From Alphaproteobacteria bacterium (lineage in GTDB: Bacteria > Pseudomonadota > Alphaproteobacteria > Micropepsales > Micropepsaceae), in contig JAGWMG010000006.1 in assembly GCA_028871795.1 (NCBI GenBank), positions 126,011-190,010 on the forward strand: a DNA stretch of 64,000 nucleotides, in the 5' to 3' direction. Under the pieces are notes generated by a model. The model made no database searches. It had not been told where the DNA came from and saw nothing but the letters and a program-made list of their open reading frames with translations. Within the stretch, counting starts at the first letter, position 1. Each line of letters begins with the position of its first letter. Made by a program: the position numbers and the translations under genes. Shown here piece by piece: positions 19,136-28,032 of the stretch.

Positions 19136-19630
19136 TCAGGGCGAGGTCACGACGCTCATGCCGTCGAGCACCGTTTCGGCGGTAGCCATATTCGTCTTCG
19201 ATATGTGGGCGTCGGTGATGAGCGTGCCCGTCGCGACGTGCTTGGCGTCCACTTTCACGGCGATCATCTTCACATTTAAGGGCGCGCCGGCATCGCCGGT
19301 CATCGTCGAGTAGTACGCATACCCGCCGAAGCCCGATACCGACGTGGCATACCTCCGCGGCGGCGCGGCCTTGACCATTTGCATTGCGGCTAATGCCAGC
19401 TCGTCGAGCGATCCGTCGAATTCGACGATGGAGAACGAAAAATTGGAACTGCCGTCCGCGGAGTGCACGATCATGTTTCCTTCGCTGACACGCGCCGTCC
19501 AACCGTCCGGAATGTGGAAGCTGATGGCCGGGTATCCCTGCTGCGGAAACCTGACGTCGCCCGCATATGCCGACGGAACGCCGACGGCGAAGCAGCATAG
19601 GATGACGAACATCCTCACACGCAGTCGCAT
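19136..19630 (-). CDS. Exported protein of unknown function
   Basis: A 164-residue protein with a signal peptide (ending VGVPSAYAG). The mature part resembles small periplasmic beta proteins that I cannot name (FHIPDGWTARVSEGNMIVHS, then FSFSIVEFDGSLDEL, then SGFGGYAYYSTMTGDAGAPL). It lies downstream of the C13 peptidase gene by 64 bases on the same strand, so they may be co-transcribed. The start could be further upstream (ATG 19657), but the chosen ATG gives the best signal peptide. Confidence 0.65.
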   Translation of the reverse strand: MRLRVRMFVILCCFAVGVPSAYAGDVRFPQQGYPAISFHIPDGWTARVSEGNMIVHSADGSSNFSFSIVEFDGSLDELALAAMQMVKAAPPRRYATSVSGFGGYAYYSTMTGDAGAPLNVKMIAVKVDAKHVATGTLITDAHISKTNMATAETVLDGMSVVTSP

Positions 19631-19694
19631 GACTTCCCCCCAAAGAAGCAGCCGCATCTCCTTATACAAGCGGGCGGAAAGCGAGTCTATGCAG

Positions 19695-20447
19695 CTACCG
19701 CCACCGCGGCAGGGCGTTGGCGGCGAGCGCTCCGACGAACAGCTGCGGATTCGACGGCAGGTCGACTTTCTCCGTCTTTTCCCGGGCGTCGACGCAGGCG
19801 ATCACGTCCTTGCCGAAATCGGGAAAGTCTCCGGCCCTGGTCAGCCATTGCACGACGCAGGTATCGAAGTAAGTGTAGCGGTCGGTCTCGCCGCAGCCGA
19901 ACGACGAACGGTCGGATGCCGCCGCGGTCAGGATGATACGGTTGGGCGCCTGGAGCGCCGGCACGAAAACGCCCGAATAGCAGGCCGACACCACCACCAC
20001 CGTGGGCCGCGCGCCGCAGGAATTGCCGACGATCCGCGCCATCTGGCCCGGCGAAAGCTCGGCGTCGCCCATGACGATGCCGTCCGGCGAGCCGTGCGAG
20101 GTGAAATAGGCAAGGCAGCCTGCGCTGGTGCGGTTCGACAAATCCCACAGACCGCCGGAGACGTGCTGCGGCGTCGATGTCCGCGGCGGCGCGCCGGGGT
20201 AGTGCTCGGGCTGCACCGAGAATTGCATGATGTTCGACGGCGCGAAGCCGATGGAGACCAGTTCGCTCGCGATGTCACGCCGCGCATTGTCAAACACCTC
20301 GCTGGGCGCGCCGGAATGGGCGTGCGAGTCCCCGGCCACGATCACCGCCGCCCAGTCGGAAAAACCGTTCGCCGCAAGCGCCGGCGGAACCGGACACGAC
20401 GCGGCCAGGATCGCCGCCAAGAGATAAACCGGGCGCATCGCGTTCAC
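19695..20447 (-). CDS. Peptidase C13 (legumain/caspase-fold) family protein, exported
   Basis: A 250-residue protein with a signal peptide (about residues 1-25, PPALAANG) and a caspase-haemoglobinase fold: the catalytic His in CLAYFTSHGSPDGIVMG and the catalytic Cys in VVVSACYSGVFVP. C13 peptidases cleave after Asn or Asp. The bacterial relatives are mostly uncharacterised. The GTG start at 20447 overlaps the methyltransferase stop as GTGA, which favours coupled translation; ATG 20438 is the alternative. A caspase-like protease beside an RNA methyltransferase gene is a neighbourhood I recall in Alphaproteobacteria. Confidence 0.82.
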   Translation of the reverse strand: MNAMRPVYLLAAILAASCPVPPALAANGFSDWAAVIVAGDSHAHSGAPSEVFDNARRDIASELVSIGFAPSNIMQFSVQPEHYPGAPPRTSTPQHVSGGLWDLSNRTSAGCLAYFTSHGSPDGIVMGDAELSPGQMARIVGNSCGARPTVVVVSACYSGVFVPALQAPNRIILTAAASDRSSFGCGETDRYTYFDTCVVQWLTRAGDFPDFGKDVIACVDAREKTEKVDLPSNPQLFVGALAANALPRWR

Positions 20448-21493
20448 CGCTCGAATGATGCCGCAAGCTCAATATGCGACGACCAGAGGAACTGGTCCAC
20501 AGGAACGACGCTTCCGAGGCGGAAGCCATGATCGACCATGACGCGGGCGTCACGCGCGAAACTTTCGGCGTCGCAGGAAACGTAGGCGACGCGCTTCACT
20601 TTGGAGCGGACCAGCGCCTGCACTTGGGCCAGGGCGCCGACGCGCGGCGGATCGAGCGCGACGGCGTCGAAGGCGGACAATTCGCTCTCGCCCAACGGCC
20701 GGCGGAACAGATTGCGCTTTTCGACCGTGACCCGCTTGAGCCCCGAGGCGGTGCGCGCGGCGGCGGCCAGCGCTTCCAGCATGGAGCCTTCGATCTCCAC
20801 CGCATGCACGCGCGCCCGTTCCGCCAGCGGCAAGGCAAAGGTTCCGCAACCCGCGAACAGATCGGCGACGTGCTTGGCGCCCGAAAGCGCGGTCAGCACG
20901 AAGGCCTGCAACGCCGCCTCGCCTTGGCGCGTGGGCTGCAGGAAAGCTTCGGAAGGAACGAACACGTCCGCCTTGCCGAAGCGCACGCAGGGGCGCGCCA
21001 ATTCGATCAGCGTTTCGCCATGGCGTGCGACACGCGCCAGCTTCAGCTCCGTCGCCCAGCGCGCGAGTTCGGCGACGGTGGCCGCATCGCTGGCTCGTTG
21101 CCAGCGCAAAGAGAGATCGACACCGGTGTCGGTGTCGGCAAGACGCAGCTCCGCCGCTTCGCCGTCGCCAAGCAGCGCCGCCAGCATCCCGCGCAGCCGC
21201 GCAACGAGGGCAGCGAGCCGCGGCGTCAGCACCAGGCATTCCCGAAGATCGACGATGTCGTGCGTGCGCGCCGCCATGAAACCGAGCGCCACGCCGCCTT
21301 CGCCTTTTAAGGCTTTGAAGGTCGCGCGCCGCCGCGTGGCGGGCGCAACCTCGACGGCGTCCTCGACAACAGCCTCGATGTTGTGCCGGGCCAGAGCATC
21401 GACGACAAGCGAACGCTTGAAGGCGCGGTATTCCGTCATGCCTTGATGAGCGCAGCCGCCGCAGACGCCGAAATGACGGCAGAGCGCGGTCAC
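20444..21493 (-). CDS. RlmD/TrmA-type class I SAM-dependent RNA methyltransferase
   Basis: A 349-residue enzyme that methylates C5 of a uridine in RNA. The N-terminal cysteines in CRHFGVCGGCAHQG are those of the iron-sulfur cluster of the RlmD (RumA) branch. The SAM site is VADLFAGCGTFALPLA, the catalytic base region is VALDPPRVGA, and the catalytic Cys is in VAYVSCDAESFARD. The N-terminal TRAM domain of longer RlmD proteins is absent. It starts at GTG 21493, with GAGG a few bases before, overlapping the stop codon of the mini-ORF at 21490-21537. Its own stop overlaps the C13 peptidase start. Confidence 0.88.
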   Translation of the reverse strand: MTALCRHFGVCGGCAHQGMTEYRAFKRSLVVDALARHNIEAVVEDAVEVAPATRRRATFKALKGEGGVALGFMAARTHDIVDLRECLVLTPRLAALVARLRGMLAALLGDGEAAELRLADTDTGVDLSLRWQRASDAATVAELARWATELKLARVARHGETLIELARPCVRFGKADVFVPSEAFLQPTRQGEAALQAFVLTALSGAKHVADLFAGCGTFALPLAERARVHAVEIEGSMLEALAAAARTASGLKRVTVEKRNLFRRPLGESELSAFDAVALDPPRVGALAQVQALVRSKVKRVAYVSCDAESFARDARVMVDHGFRLGSVVPVDQFLWSSHIELAASFER

Positions 21494-21537
21494 GATTTCC
21501 TCGCCGCCAGCAGGACGGCGTCTGCGCGGGTCGTCAC
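21490..21537 (-). pseudogene. 15-codon mini-ORF between dxs and the methyltransferase gene, possible tlyA relic
   Basis: The GTG at 21537 overlaps the dxs stop as GTGA, and the mini-ORF's own TGA overlaps the methyltransferase GTG in the same way. It encodes [15 protein letters not shown]. In many Alphaproteobacteria dxs is followed by tlyA, whose product starts with a pattern like TRLDxLLVxRGLAxSR; the mini-ORF resembles that opening, then stops. It may be what remains after deletion of most of tlyA, or a short leader that keeps ribosomes moving from dxs to the methyltransferase. The evidence is a short match only. Confidence 0.35.
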
Positions 21538-23459
21538 GCGATCTGGCTGACGGCCGCGGCCTCTTCGTCGCGGCCGAGCGCGGAGAGCGCCGCCGCCGCG
21601 ATGGAATTCGCATCGAGGCCGGCTTCGGCGTACATCCGCTCCGGCGTGTCCTGGTTCTGGAAACGGTCCGGCAGCACCATTGGGCGAATCTTCAGACCCT
21701 TGTCGAGGCGCCCCTCCCAGGCCAGGAACTGCATCACATGCGAACCGAAGCCGCCGACGGCGCTTTCTTCCACCGTCAGCAGAACTTCGTGCTCGCGCGC
21801 CAGGCGGCGGACGAGATCGCGGTCCAGCGGCTTGGCAAAACGGGCGTCGGCTACCGTCGCGGATAGTCCGTAGACGGAGAGCCTTTCCGCGGCCAGCAGC
21901 GCCTCCGGCAGCCGCGTGCCGAGGCTGAGGATGGCGATGGAGTTGCCTTCGCGCAGGATGCGTCCCTTGCCGACCTCGAGCGGCGACCCGGCCAGCGGAC
22001 GTTGCAGACCGGCGCCTTCGCCGCGCGGATAGCGCACCGCGCTCGGACCGTCGTCGATGGTGGCGCAGGTCGCCACCATGTGCATCAGCTCGACCTCGTC
22101 GGCCGCCGCCATCACCACGAAGCCCGGCAGCGTCGACAGATAGGTCACGTCGAAGGCGCCGGCATGGGTGGCGCCGTCCGCGCCCACCAGCCCCGCCCGG
22201 TCGATGGCGAAGCGCACCGGCAGCGATTGCAACGCCACGTCGTGCACGACCTGATCGTAGGCGCGTTGCAGGAACGTCGAATAAATCGCGCAGAACGGCT
22301 TGAGGCCCTCGGCGGCGAGTCCCGCCGCGAAGGTCACCGCATGTTGCTCGGCTATGCCGACATCGAAGGAGCGGTCGGGAAATTCCTTGGCGAAATGATC
22401 GAGACCCGTCCCCGCCGGCATCGCGGCGGTGATGGCGACGATGCGCTTGTCCTTGCGCGCCTCGGCGATCAGCGCATCGGCGAAGACCCGCGTGTAGGTC
22501 GGTCCCTTGGGATTCGATTTCTTCATCTCGCCGGTGAGCACGTTGAACTTGCCGACGCCGTGATATTTGTCGGCGCTGGCCTCGGCGGGCGCGTAGCCCT
22601 TGCCCTTCTTCGTCACCACGTGGACGAGGATGGGGCCGTTGCGCATGTCGCGGACGTTTTCGAGCACCGGAATCAGGTGGTCGAGGTTGTGGCCGTCGAT
22701 CGGGCCGACGTAATAGAAGCCCAATTCCTCGAACAGCGTGCCGCCGGTGACCATGCCGCGGGCGTATTCCTCCACCCGGCGCGCGCCGATCTCCAGCGGC
22801 CGCGGCAGATGATGGGCGACACGCTTGGCGAGGCTGCGGATGCCGCGATACGGCCTGCTCGACACCAGGCGCGCGAGATAAGCGCTCAAGGCGCCAACCG
22901 GCGGCGCGATCGACATGTCGTTGTCGTTGAGCACGACGATCAGCCGCGATTCCGCAGCGCCGGCGTTGTTCAGCGCTTCGTAGGCCATGCCGGCGCTCAT
23001 GGCGCCGTCGCCGATCACGCAGACGACGTTGTTGCTGTCGCCCTTGAGGTCGCGCGCCACGGCAAAGCCGAGGCCGGCGGAAATGGAGGTGGAGGAATGC
23101 GCCGCCCCGAACGGATCGAATTCGCTCTCGGCGCGCTTGGTGAAGCCGGAAATCCCGCCGCCCTGGCGCAGGGTGCGCATCCGCGACCGCCTGCCGGTGA
23201 GGATCTTGTGGGGATAGGTCTGATGGCCGACATCCCAGATCAGCTTGTCGCGCGGCGTGTCGAAGACGTAGTGCAGCGCCACCGTCAGTTCGACGACGCC
23301 CAAGCTCGATCCCAGATGACCTCCGGTGACCGATACGACATCCACCAATTCGTTGCGTAATTCGTCGGCGAACCTGCGAAGCTCGGAACGCGGAAGCGCC
23401 CGCAAGTCGCTCGGCACGGTAACGCCTTCCAAAAGCGGCGTTTTGGTCGGGATACTCAT
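21534..23459 (-). CDS. dxs: 1-deoxy-D-xylulose-5-phosphate synthase
   Basis: First step of the MEP isoprenoid pathway: condensation of pyruvate and glyceraldehyde 3-phosphate with thiamine diphosphate. The 641-residue protein has the expected motifs: [17 protein letters not shown], the ThDP-binding GDG in [20 protein letters not shown], and the transketolase motif [21 protein letters not shown] 23459 ([12 protein letters not shown]) is preferred because GGAG lies 9 bases upstream; ATG 23474 is 5 codons earlier. It is downstream of xseB on the same strand, the common alphaproteobacterial order. Confidence 0.95.
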   Translation of the reverse strand: MSIPTKTPLLEGVTVPSDLRALPRSELRRFADELRNELVDVVSVTGGHLGSSLGVVELTVALHYVFDTPRDKLIWDVGHQTYPHKILTGRRSRMRTLRQGGGISGFTKRAESEFDPFGAAHSSTSISAGLGFAVARDLKGDSNNVVCVIGDGAMSAGMAYEALNNAGAAESRLIVVLNDNDMSIAPPVGALSAYLARLVSSRPYRGIRSLAKRVAHHLPRPLEIGARRVEEYARGMVTGGTLFEELGFYYVGPIDGHNLDHLIPVLENVRDMRNGPILVHVVTKKGKGYAPAEASADKYHGVGKFNVLTGEMKKSNPKGPTYTRVFADALIAEARKDKRIVAITAAMPAGTGLDHFAKEFPDRSFDVGIAEQHAVTFAAGLAAEGLKPFCAIYSTFLQRAYDQVVHDVALQSLPVRFAIDRAGLVGADGATHAGAFDVTYLSTLPGFVVMAAADEVELMHMVATCATIDDGPSAVRYPRGEGAGLQRPLAGSPLEVGKGRILREGNSIAILSLGTRLPEALLAAERLSVYGLSATVADARFAKPLDRDLVRRLAREHEVLLTVEESAVGGFGSHVMQFLAWEGRLDKGLKIRPMVLPDRFQNQDTPERMYAEAGLDANSIAAAALSALGRDEEAAAVSQIA

Positions 23460-23644
23460 ATGAAGACGCTCCATCCGTCGCGCTCTGGAGGCGCGTTTGC
23501 CCCACTCGTTTTTATTTTGCTGCGGAAAAGGTCAGCCTTTTCCGCAAATAAATCAAGGCGACGCCGAAAAGTGCCGGCCTGCGCGGCCGCAGCGTCCGCG
23601 CTCCAAGGATTAGTGTGTGGCCGCTCGCAACATCCGACAATTCG

Positions 23645-23902
23645 TCAGCCGAGTTCGAGAGGGTCCGCACCGGCGGGCCCGCCATTGCCTTGAACGATTT
23701 TCTCGAGACGGCTTTCGGCGGCCTTCAGCTTGCTTTCGCAATGCGCCTTCAGCGCCTGCCCGCGTTCGTAAAGAGCGATGGAGTCCTCAAGCTCGACTTG
23801 CCCTTGCTCCAACCGCGCAACGATGCCTTCAAGCTCTTTCAGCGCCGCCTCGAAACTGAGCGTGTCCACGCCAGAGGCTTGCGGCTTTGCTTTGGCGGAC
23901 AT
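23645..23902 (-). CDS. xseB: Exodeoxyribonuclease VII small subunit
   Basis: An 85-residue partner of XseA. The helical hairpin is typical: SFEAALKELEGIVARLEQG, then VELEDSIALYERGQALKAHC. The N-terminal tail is basic and the C-terminus is flexible (GNGGPAGADPLELG). ATG 23902 is chosen; a GTG at 23929 would add nine residues. The catalytic subunit gene xseA is far away at 609-2009. An in-strand gap of 185 bases separates it from dxs, large enough for an extra promoter. Confidence 0.93.
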   Translation of the reverse strand: MSAKAKPQASGVDTLSFEAALKELEGIVARLEQGQVELEDSIALYERGQALKAHCESKLKAAESRLEKIVQGNGGPAGADPLELG

Positions 23903-24425
23903 CGGATTGCTCTCCAGGGGCGCGCGCACGAGGCATAATCGCCGACGCGCCGCGGCACAACAACAAGAGTGGCGGCACGGCGGCGGATCGTCCCGCAGCG
24001 GGAGGTTTGCGTCATGGAATTGCAGCCGAGCGCAGGCAAAATGTAGAGTCGCGAAAATCCCGCAAGAAGATTACTGTTTAATTTCTCGACATACTTTCGA
24101 GTTTGTCTGTAACCCATTGAAAGCACGTTGTTTTTTGAAGATGACGGGCACGACAATTTTTACATACGATTCTTGGCGTTTTTAGATTTTTATTGTGTTG
24201 TTTGCGATATTTTAGAAATATTATTACTTCACGCCGTATTTCTGACGCCTAAATGCCACATACCTAAAGTGAAACCGCTATTTGCGCATTTCCCTTTTGA
24301 CGATCCCCCCCGGCACCCTTAGCCTTCGTTGAAACGGGCGCACGGAACTTGGTCGCATTGGAGCTCCAATTGTCGACCGAGCCGCCCGAGAGAAACGTCG
24401 TTACGATCGAACCAAGGGGGTTCCA
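23903..24425. other. 523-base AT-rich intergenic region upstream of the TonB receptor
   Basis: No convincing gene is present. The stretch 24050-24300 is much richer in A and T than the rest of the window, with TTTTTAGATTTTTATTG near 24177 and TTTAGAAATATTATTA near 24211. The left part (23930-24050) remains GC-rich. It should carry the promoters of xseB (leftward) and of the large TonB receptor (rightward). The composition suggests a control region or an old foreign insertion; no tRNA, riboswitch or repeat was recognised. Confidence 0.5.
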
Positions 24426-27362
24426 GTGTTCAAAATCAACAGCAGCCTACGCTCTACGTTGCTCCTCGGTGCGGCCACGGCCGCCGCCGTCAGCCTTTCC
24501 GGCGTTGCCTTCGCGCAACAAGCGAACGTGGAAACGGTGGTCGTCACCGGTTCGCACATCGCCTCGCCCAATCTCCAATCAGCCAGCCCGGTGATCGAAG
24601 CCACGGCGAACGACATCAAGGTTCAAGGCGTGACGAAGATCGAAGATCTTCTCAACCAGATGCCGCAGGTCTTCGCCGGACAGAACGCGACGGTCTCGAA
24701 CGGCGCCTCCGGCACCTCCGAAGTGGATTTGCGCGGCTTGGGCTGCGACCGCACCTTGGTGCTGATCGACGGACGGCGCATGCCGTACGGTTCCATGCTC
24801 GACACCTGCGCGGACTTGAACCAAATCCCGACGCAGCTCGTCGACCGTGTTGAAGTGCTGACCGGCGGCGCCTCGGCCGTTTACGGTTCGGATGCCATCT
24901 CCGGCGTCGTCAACTTCATCACCAAGCAGGATTTCGAAGGCTTCCAGGCCGACCTGCAGTACGGCACCTACCAGAACAACAACGCCTATGACGGACCGGG
25001 CAACCTCCGCGCGGTCATCGCCGGCAGGGCCCTGACCAACCCGTCGCAGTTCAAGCTTCCCAACTCCGACGTGTGGGACGGCGCCGGCAAGCAGCTCTCC
25101 GCCATGATGGGCGTGTCGAGCGCGAACGGCAAAGGCAACGTCACCGCCTATTTCACGTATCGCCAGAACGACAAGATCATGGAAGCCAACCGTGACTATT
25201 CGGCTTGTTCGCTCGGCGGGCAGTCCGGTACGAACTACACCTGCGGCGGTTCTTCGACGTCGTACCCCGGCCGCTTCACCGATTTCTCGACCTTCAACTA
25301 CACGGTCAATTCGGTGACCGGCAACACGTTCCGCAATTTCAGCAGCGCCACCGACCAGTACAATTACGGCCCGCTGAACTACTACCAGCGCCCCGACGAA
25401 CGTTACTCGGCCGGCGCATTCGGTCACTACCAAGCCGCGTCATACGCCGACTTCTACACGCAGATCATGTACACCGACTATGCGACGATCGCGCAGATCG
25501 CGCCGTCGGGCGACTTCGGCAACACCAACACGATCAATTGCGGCAATCCGGAGCTTTCCGCCCAGGAATCCGCGGCTATCGGCTGTACGGCAGCTATGAT
25601 CGCGACGAATGCCAACACCCCGATGTACATCCTGCGCCGTAACGTCGAAGGCGGCGGCCGGCAGAGCACGCTGCGCAACACCTCGTTCAGGGCGATTCTC
25701 GGCGTCAAGGGCGACTTCGGCCCCGGCGAAGAGAATTGGACCTACGACCTGACGGGCTCTTATTCGCGCGTCCAGTCGCAGCAAATCTACCTTCACGACT
25801 TCTCGGTCACGCGTCTGACGCGTGCTCTCGACGTCGTCAACGTCGCCGGCGTCCCGACCTGCCAATCGGTCGTGGACGGAACCGACCCGAACTGCGTGCC
25901 GTGGAACATCTTCTCGATCGGCGGCGTGACCGCCGCCGCGGTCAACTACCTGCAGGTTCCGCTCATCGAACTCGGTTCGACCACCCAGTTGTCGGTGACC
26001 GCCGGCTTTACGGGTGATCTGACCAGGTACGGCTGGGTCAGCCCGTGGGCAAAGGACGGCGTGCAGATCGCGTTCGGCGCCGAATACCGGCAGGACGCTT
26101 TGCAATCGGTGTCCGACACCGAGTTCTCGACCGGCGACGGCGCCGGCCAGGGCGGGCCGACCATCGGCCTGTCGGGCGCGACGCATGTCTCCGAAGGTTA
26201 CGGCGAAATGAAGATTCCGGTCGCACAGGACCAGGATCTCGCCAAGTCCATGAGCCTCGACCTGACGTACCGGTATTCGGCCTATGACCGCATCACGACC
26301 AACACCTACGGCGCCAGCGGCGATTGGGCTCCGACGGACGACATCCGCTTCCGCGGCAGTTATGAACGCGCTGTCCGTGCACCGAACGTCGTCGACATGT
26401 TTACACCGCAAGGCTTCAACCTGACTTCCGACTTCACCATCGATCCTTGCGGCGCCGGCGGATATGCGACGCTGGCCGCCTGTCAAAGCACGCCCGGTGC
26501 GGGCGCGGCGCCATGGTACGGCTCTGCGGGGCTGAACAGCCCGGCGGCGCAGTACAACTTCCTCCAGGGCGGCAATCCAGGCCTCAGCGCCGAAAAAGCC
26601 GACACGTTCACGGTGGGATTTGTGGCGACGCCGACGTTCATTCCCGGGTTTAACTTCTCCGTCGACTACTACGACATGAAGGTACACGGCACGATCGGCA
26701 CCGAAGGCACGGCGAACATTCTCTACTCGTGCTACACCAACCATGTCGCTGCGGACTGCGCGAAGATCCATCGCACCGCCGGCGGACTGTTGTGGTTGGG
26801 CGGCGGCTTCATCGACAACCGCAACACCAACATCGGCGGCGTGAGGACCTCCGGCGTCGACTTCAACGGCAGCTATCAGTTCGACCTGGCCGATGCCGGC
26901 CTAGCGGATGCAGGCCAGATCGGCCTCAGCCTCAACGGCACCTGGTTGAACCAGCTCACCACCAACACCGGCGTCGGCATCATCAATCGCTGCGCCGGCC
27001 ACTACGGCGACGTCTGCGGCACGCCGAACCCGCAGTGGCGCCACGTGTTCCGCATCAATTGGGACACGCCGTGGGACGATCTCATTGTAACCGGCACCTG
27101 GCGCTTCTATGGCGGCGTGGAACGGCTCAGCTCAACGGCAGCTTCGCTGGACCACGTGTTCCCGGCGCAAAGCTACTTCGATCTGTCCGCCGCGATGCCG
27201 GTTATGACCGGAGCGACGGTTCGCGTCGGCGTCAACAACATCCTCGACACCGATCCGCCGATCTCCCCGTTCGTCGGTACCACCGGCAACGGCAATACCT
27301 ATCCTCAGACCTACGACGCGTTCGGCCGCTTCCTGTTCGCGGACCTGACGATCAACCTGTAG
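24426..27362 (+). CDS. TonB-dependent outer-membrane receptor
   Basis: A 978-residue receptor. A signal peptide (about 1-30, GVAFAQQ) is followed by a TonB box-like ETVVVTGSHI and a plug domain (VTKIEDLLNQMPQVFAGQNA, RTLVLIDGRRMPYGS, LVDRVEVLTGGASAVYGSDA, AISGVVNFITKQDFEG). The rest is a 22-strand-type barrel ending in the conserved C-terminal LFADLTINL. Long loops carry cysteine pairs. The class is common in Sphingomonadales- and Caulobacterales-like bacteria for uptake of oligosaccharides or other large nutrients; the substrate is unknown. The GTG start follows AAGGGGG at good spacing. Confidence 0.93.
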   Translation: MFKINSSLRSTLLLGAATAAAVSLSGVAFAQQANVETVVVTGSHIASPNLQSASPVIEATANDIKVQGVTKIEDLLNQMPQVFAGQNATVSNGASGTSEVDLRGLGCDRTLVLIDGRRMPYGSMLDTCADLNQIPTQLVDRVEVLTGGASAVYGSDAISGVVNFITKQDFEGFQADLQYGTYQNNNAYDGPGNLRAVIAGRALTNPSQFKLPNSDVWDGAGKQLSAMMGVSSANGKGNVTAYFTYRQNDKIMEANRDYSACSLGGQSGTNYTCGGSSTSYPGRFTDFSTFNYTVNSVTGNTFRNFSSATDQYNYGPLNYYQRPDERYSAGAFGHYQAASYADFYTQIMYTDYATIAQIAPSGDFGNTNTINCGNPELSAQESAAIGCTAAMIATNANTPMYILRRNVEGGGRQSTLRNTSFRAILGVKGDFGPGEENWTYDLTGSYSRVQSQQIYLHDFSVTRLTRALDVVNVAGVPTCQSVVDGTDPNCVPWNIFSIGGVTAAAVNYLQVPLIELGSTTQLSVTAGFTGDLTRYGWVSPWAKDGVQIAFGAEYRQDALQSVSDTEFSTGDGAGQGGPTIGLSGATHVSEGYGEMKIPVAQDQDLAKSMSLDLTYRYSAYDRITTNTYGASGDWAPTDDIRFRGSYERAVRAPNVVDMFTPQGFNLTSDFTIDPCGAGGYATLAACQSTPGAGAAPWYGSAGLNSPAAQYNFLQGGNPGLSAEKADTFTVGFVATPTFIPGFNFSVDYYDMKVHGTIGTEGTANILYSCYTNHVAADCAKIHRTAGGLLWLGGGFIDNRNTNIGGVRTSGVDFNGSYQFDLADAGLADAGQIGLSLNGTWLNQLTTNTGVGIINRCAGHYGDVCGTPNPQWRHVFRINWDTPWDDLIVTGTWRFYGGVERLSSTAASLDHVFPAQSYFDLSAAMPVMTGATVRVGVNNILDTDPPISPFVGTTGNGNTYPQTYDAFGRFLFADLTINL

Positions 27363-27385
27363 AATACGCAGCGATTGCAAATTTG

Positions 27386-27415
27386 GCGGCGGGCTTCGGC
27401 CCGCCGCTTTTTTTT
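27386..27415 (+). terminator. Rho-independent terminator after the TonB receptor
   Basis: A perfect 9-bp stem (GCGGCGGGC / GCCCGCCGC, 27386-27394 and 27399-27407) closes a TTCG tetraloop and is followed by eight T residues (27408-27415). It lies 23 bases after the receptor stop codon. Confidence 0.95.
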
Positions 27416-27455
27416 GCCCGCCGCGGAATTGGTTAGTTCGATCACAAACACGATC

Positions 27456-27559
27456 TGTCATCCCGGAAGCCGCAAAGCGGCTATCCGGGACCAACGGAGA
27501 AGCGGCACGGTGGGTCCCGGCTCTGCGCGTTGCTTATGCAGCGCTTGGCCGGGATGACA
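27456..27559. repeat. Interspersed palindromic repeat element
   Basis: About 104 bases bounded by the inverted ends TGTCATCCCGG and CCGGGATGACA, with inner inverted segments such as AAGCCGCAAAGCGGCTATC. This is the look of the mobile palindromic intergenic repeats of Alphaproteobacteria. It forms a long hairpin in RNA and has no coding frame. No second copy is in the window. Confidence 0.75.
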
Positions 27560-27694
27560 AGCTGGGTTTATTGATCGGGCTTGAACTCAAACCGCTCTGG
27601 CGAAAAGCCCGGAACCGGCCCGCAATTGCCTGTCTCGCCTTCGGCCGCCGCCTGCGGTAATCTCCGGCCCGAGGGGCGGTTAATGGAGGCCGCT

Positions 27695-28012
27695 ATGCGT
27701 CTTCTCGCAGCTCTTTCTCTCGCCGCCATGACGGCGACGGCACCGGCCTTGGCCGGGAACGCCTGTCTCGACATTACCCAAGCGACGACCATGAAGTTCG
27801 TCTCGGAAAAGACCATGATCGTGAATACGCGAACGCATCAGTCCTTTGCCGTGACGTTCCGGAATGCCTGCGCCGTGAGCCGCTTCCCCAACACGCACTT
27901 CGTCTACGAGACTTGGACGGTGCAGCCCTGCCTGCACAGGGGCGACGTGCTGCCGACCAACGACCTGGGTCCGTGTTTCGTGGATACCGTCGTCGCCGGA
28001 CACGCGCTCTAG
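27695..28012 (+). CDS. Small exported protein (DUF6491-like)
   Basis: A 105-residue protein with a signal peptide (MRLLAALSLAAMTATAPALA). The mature part has four cysteines (NACLDITQ, FRNACAVSR, VQPCLHRGDV, LGPCFVDTV), probably two disulfides. The pattern of an N-terminal CLD segment, then NTRTHQSFAVTFRNAC, resembles the small periplasmic DUF6491 family, by recollection only. GGAGG lies five bases before ATG 27695. Confidence 0.6.
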   Translation: MRLLAALSLAAMTATAPALAGNACLDITQATTMKFVSEKTMIVNTRTHQSFAVTFRNACAVSRFPNTHFVYETWTVQPCLHRGDVLPTNDLGPCFVDTVVAGHAL

Positions 28013-28032
28013 CCATCCCCAAGGCCGGGCGG

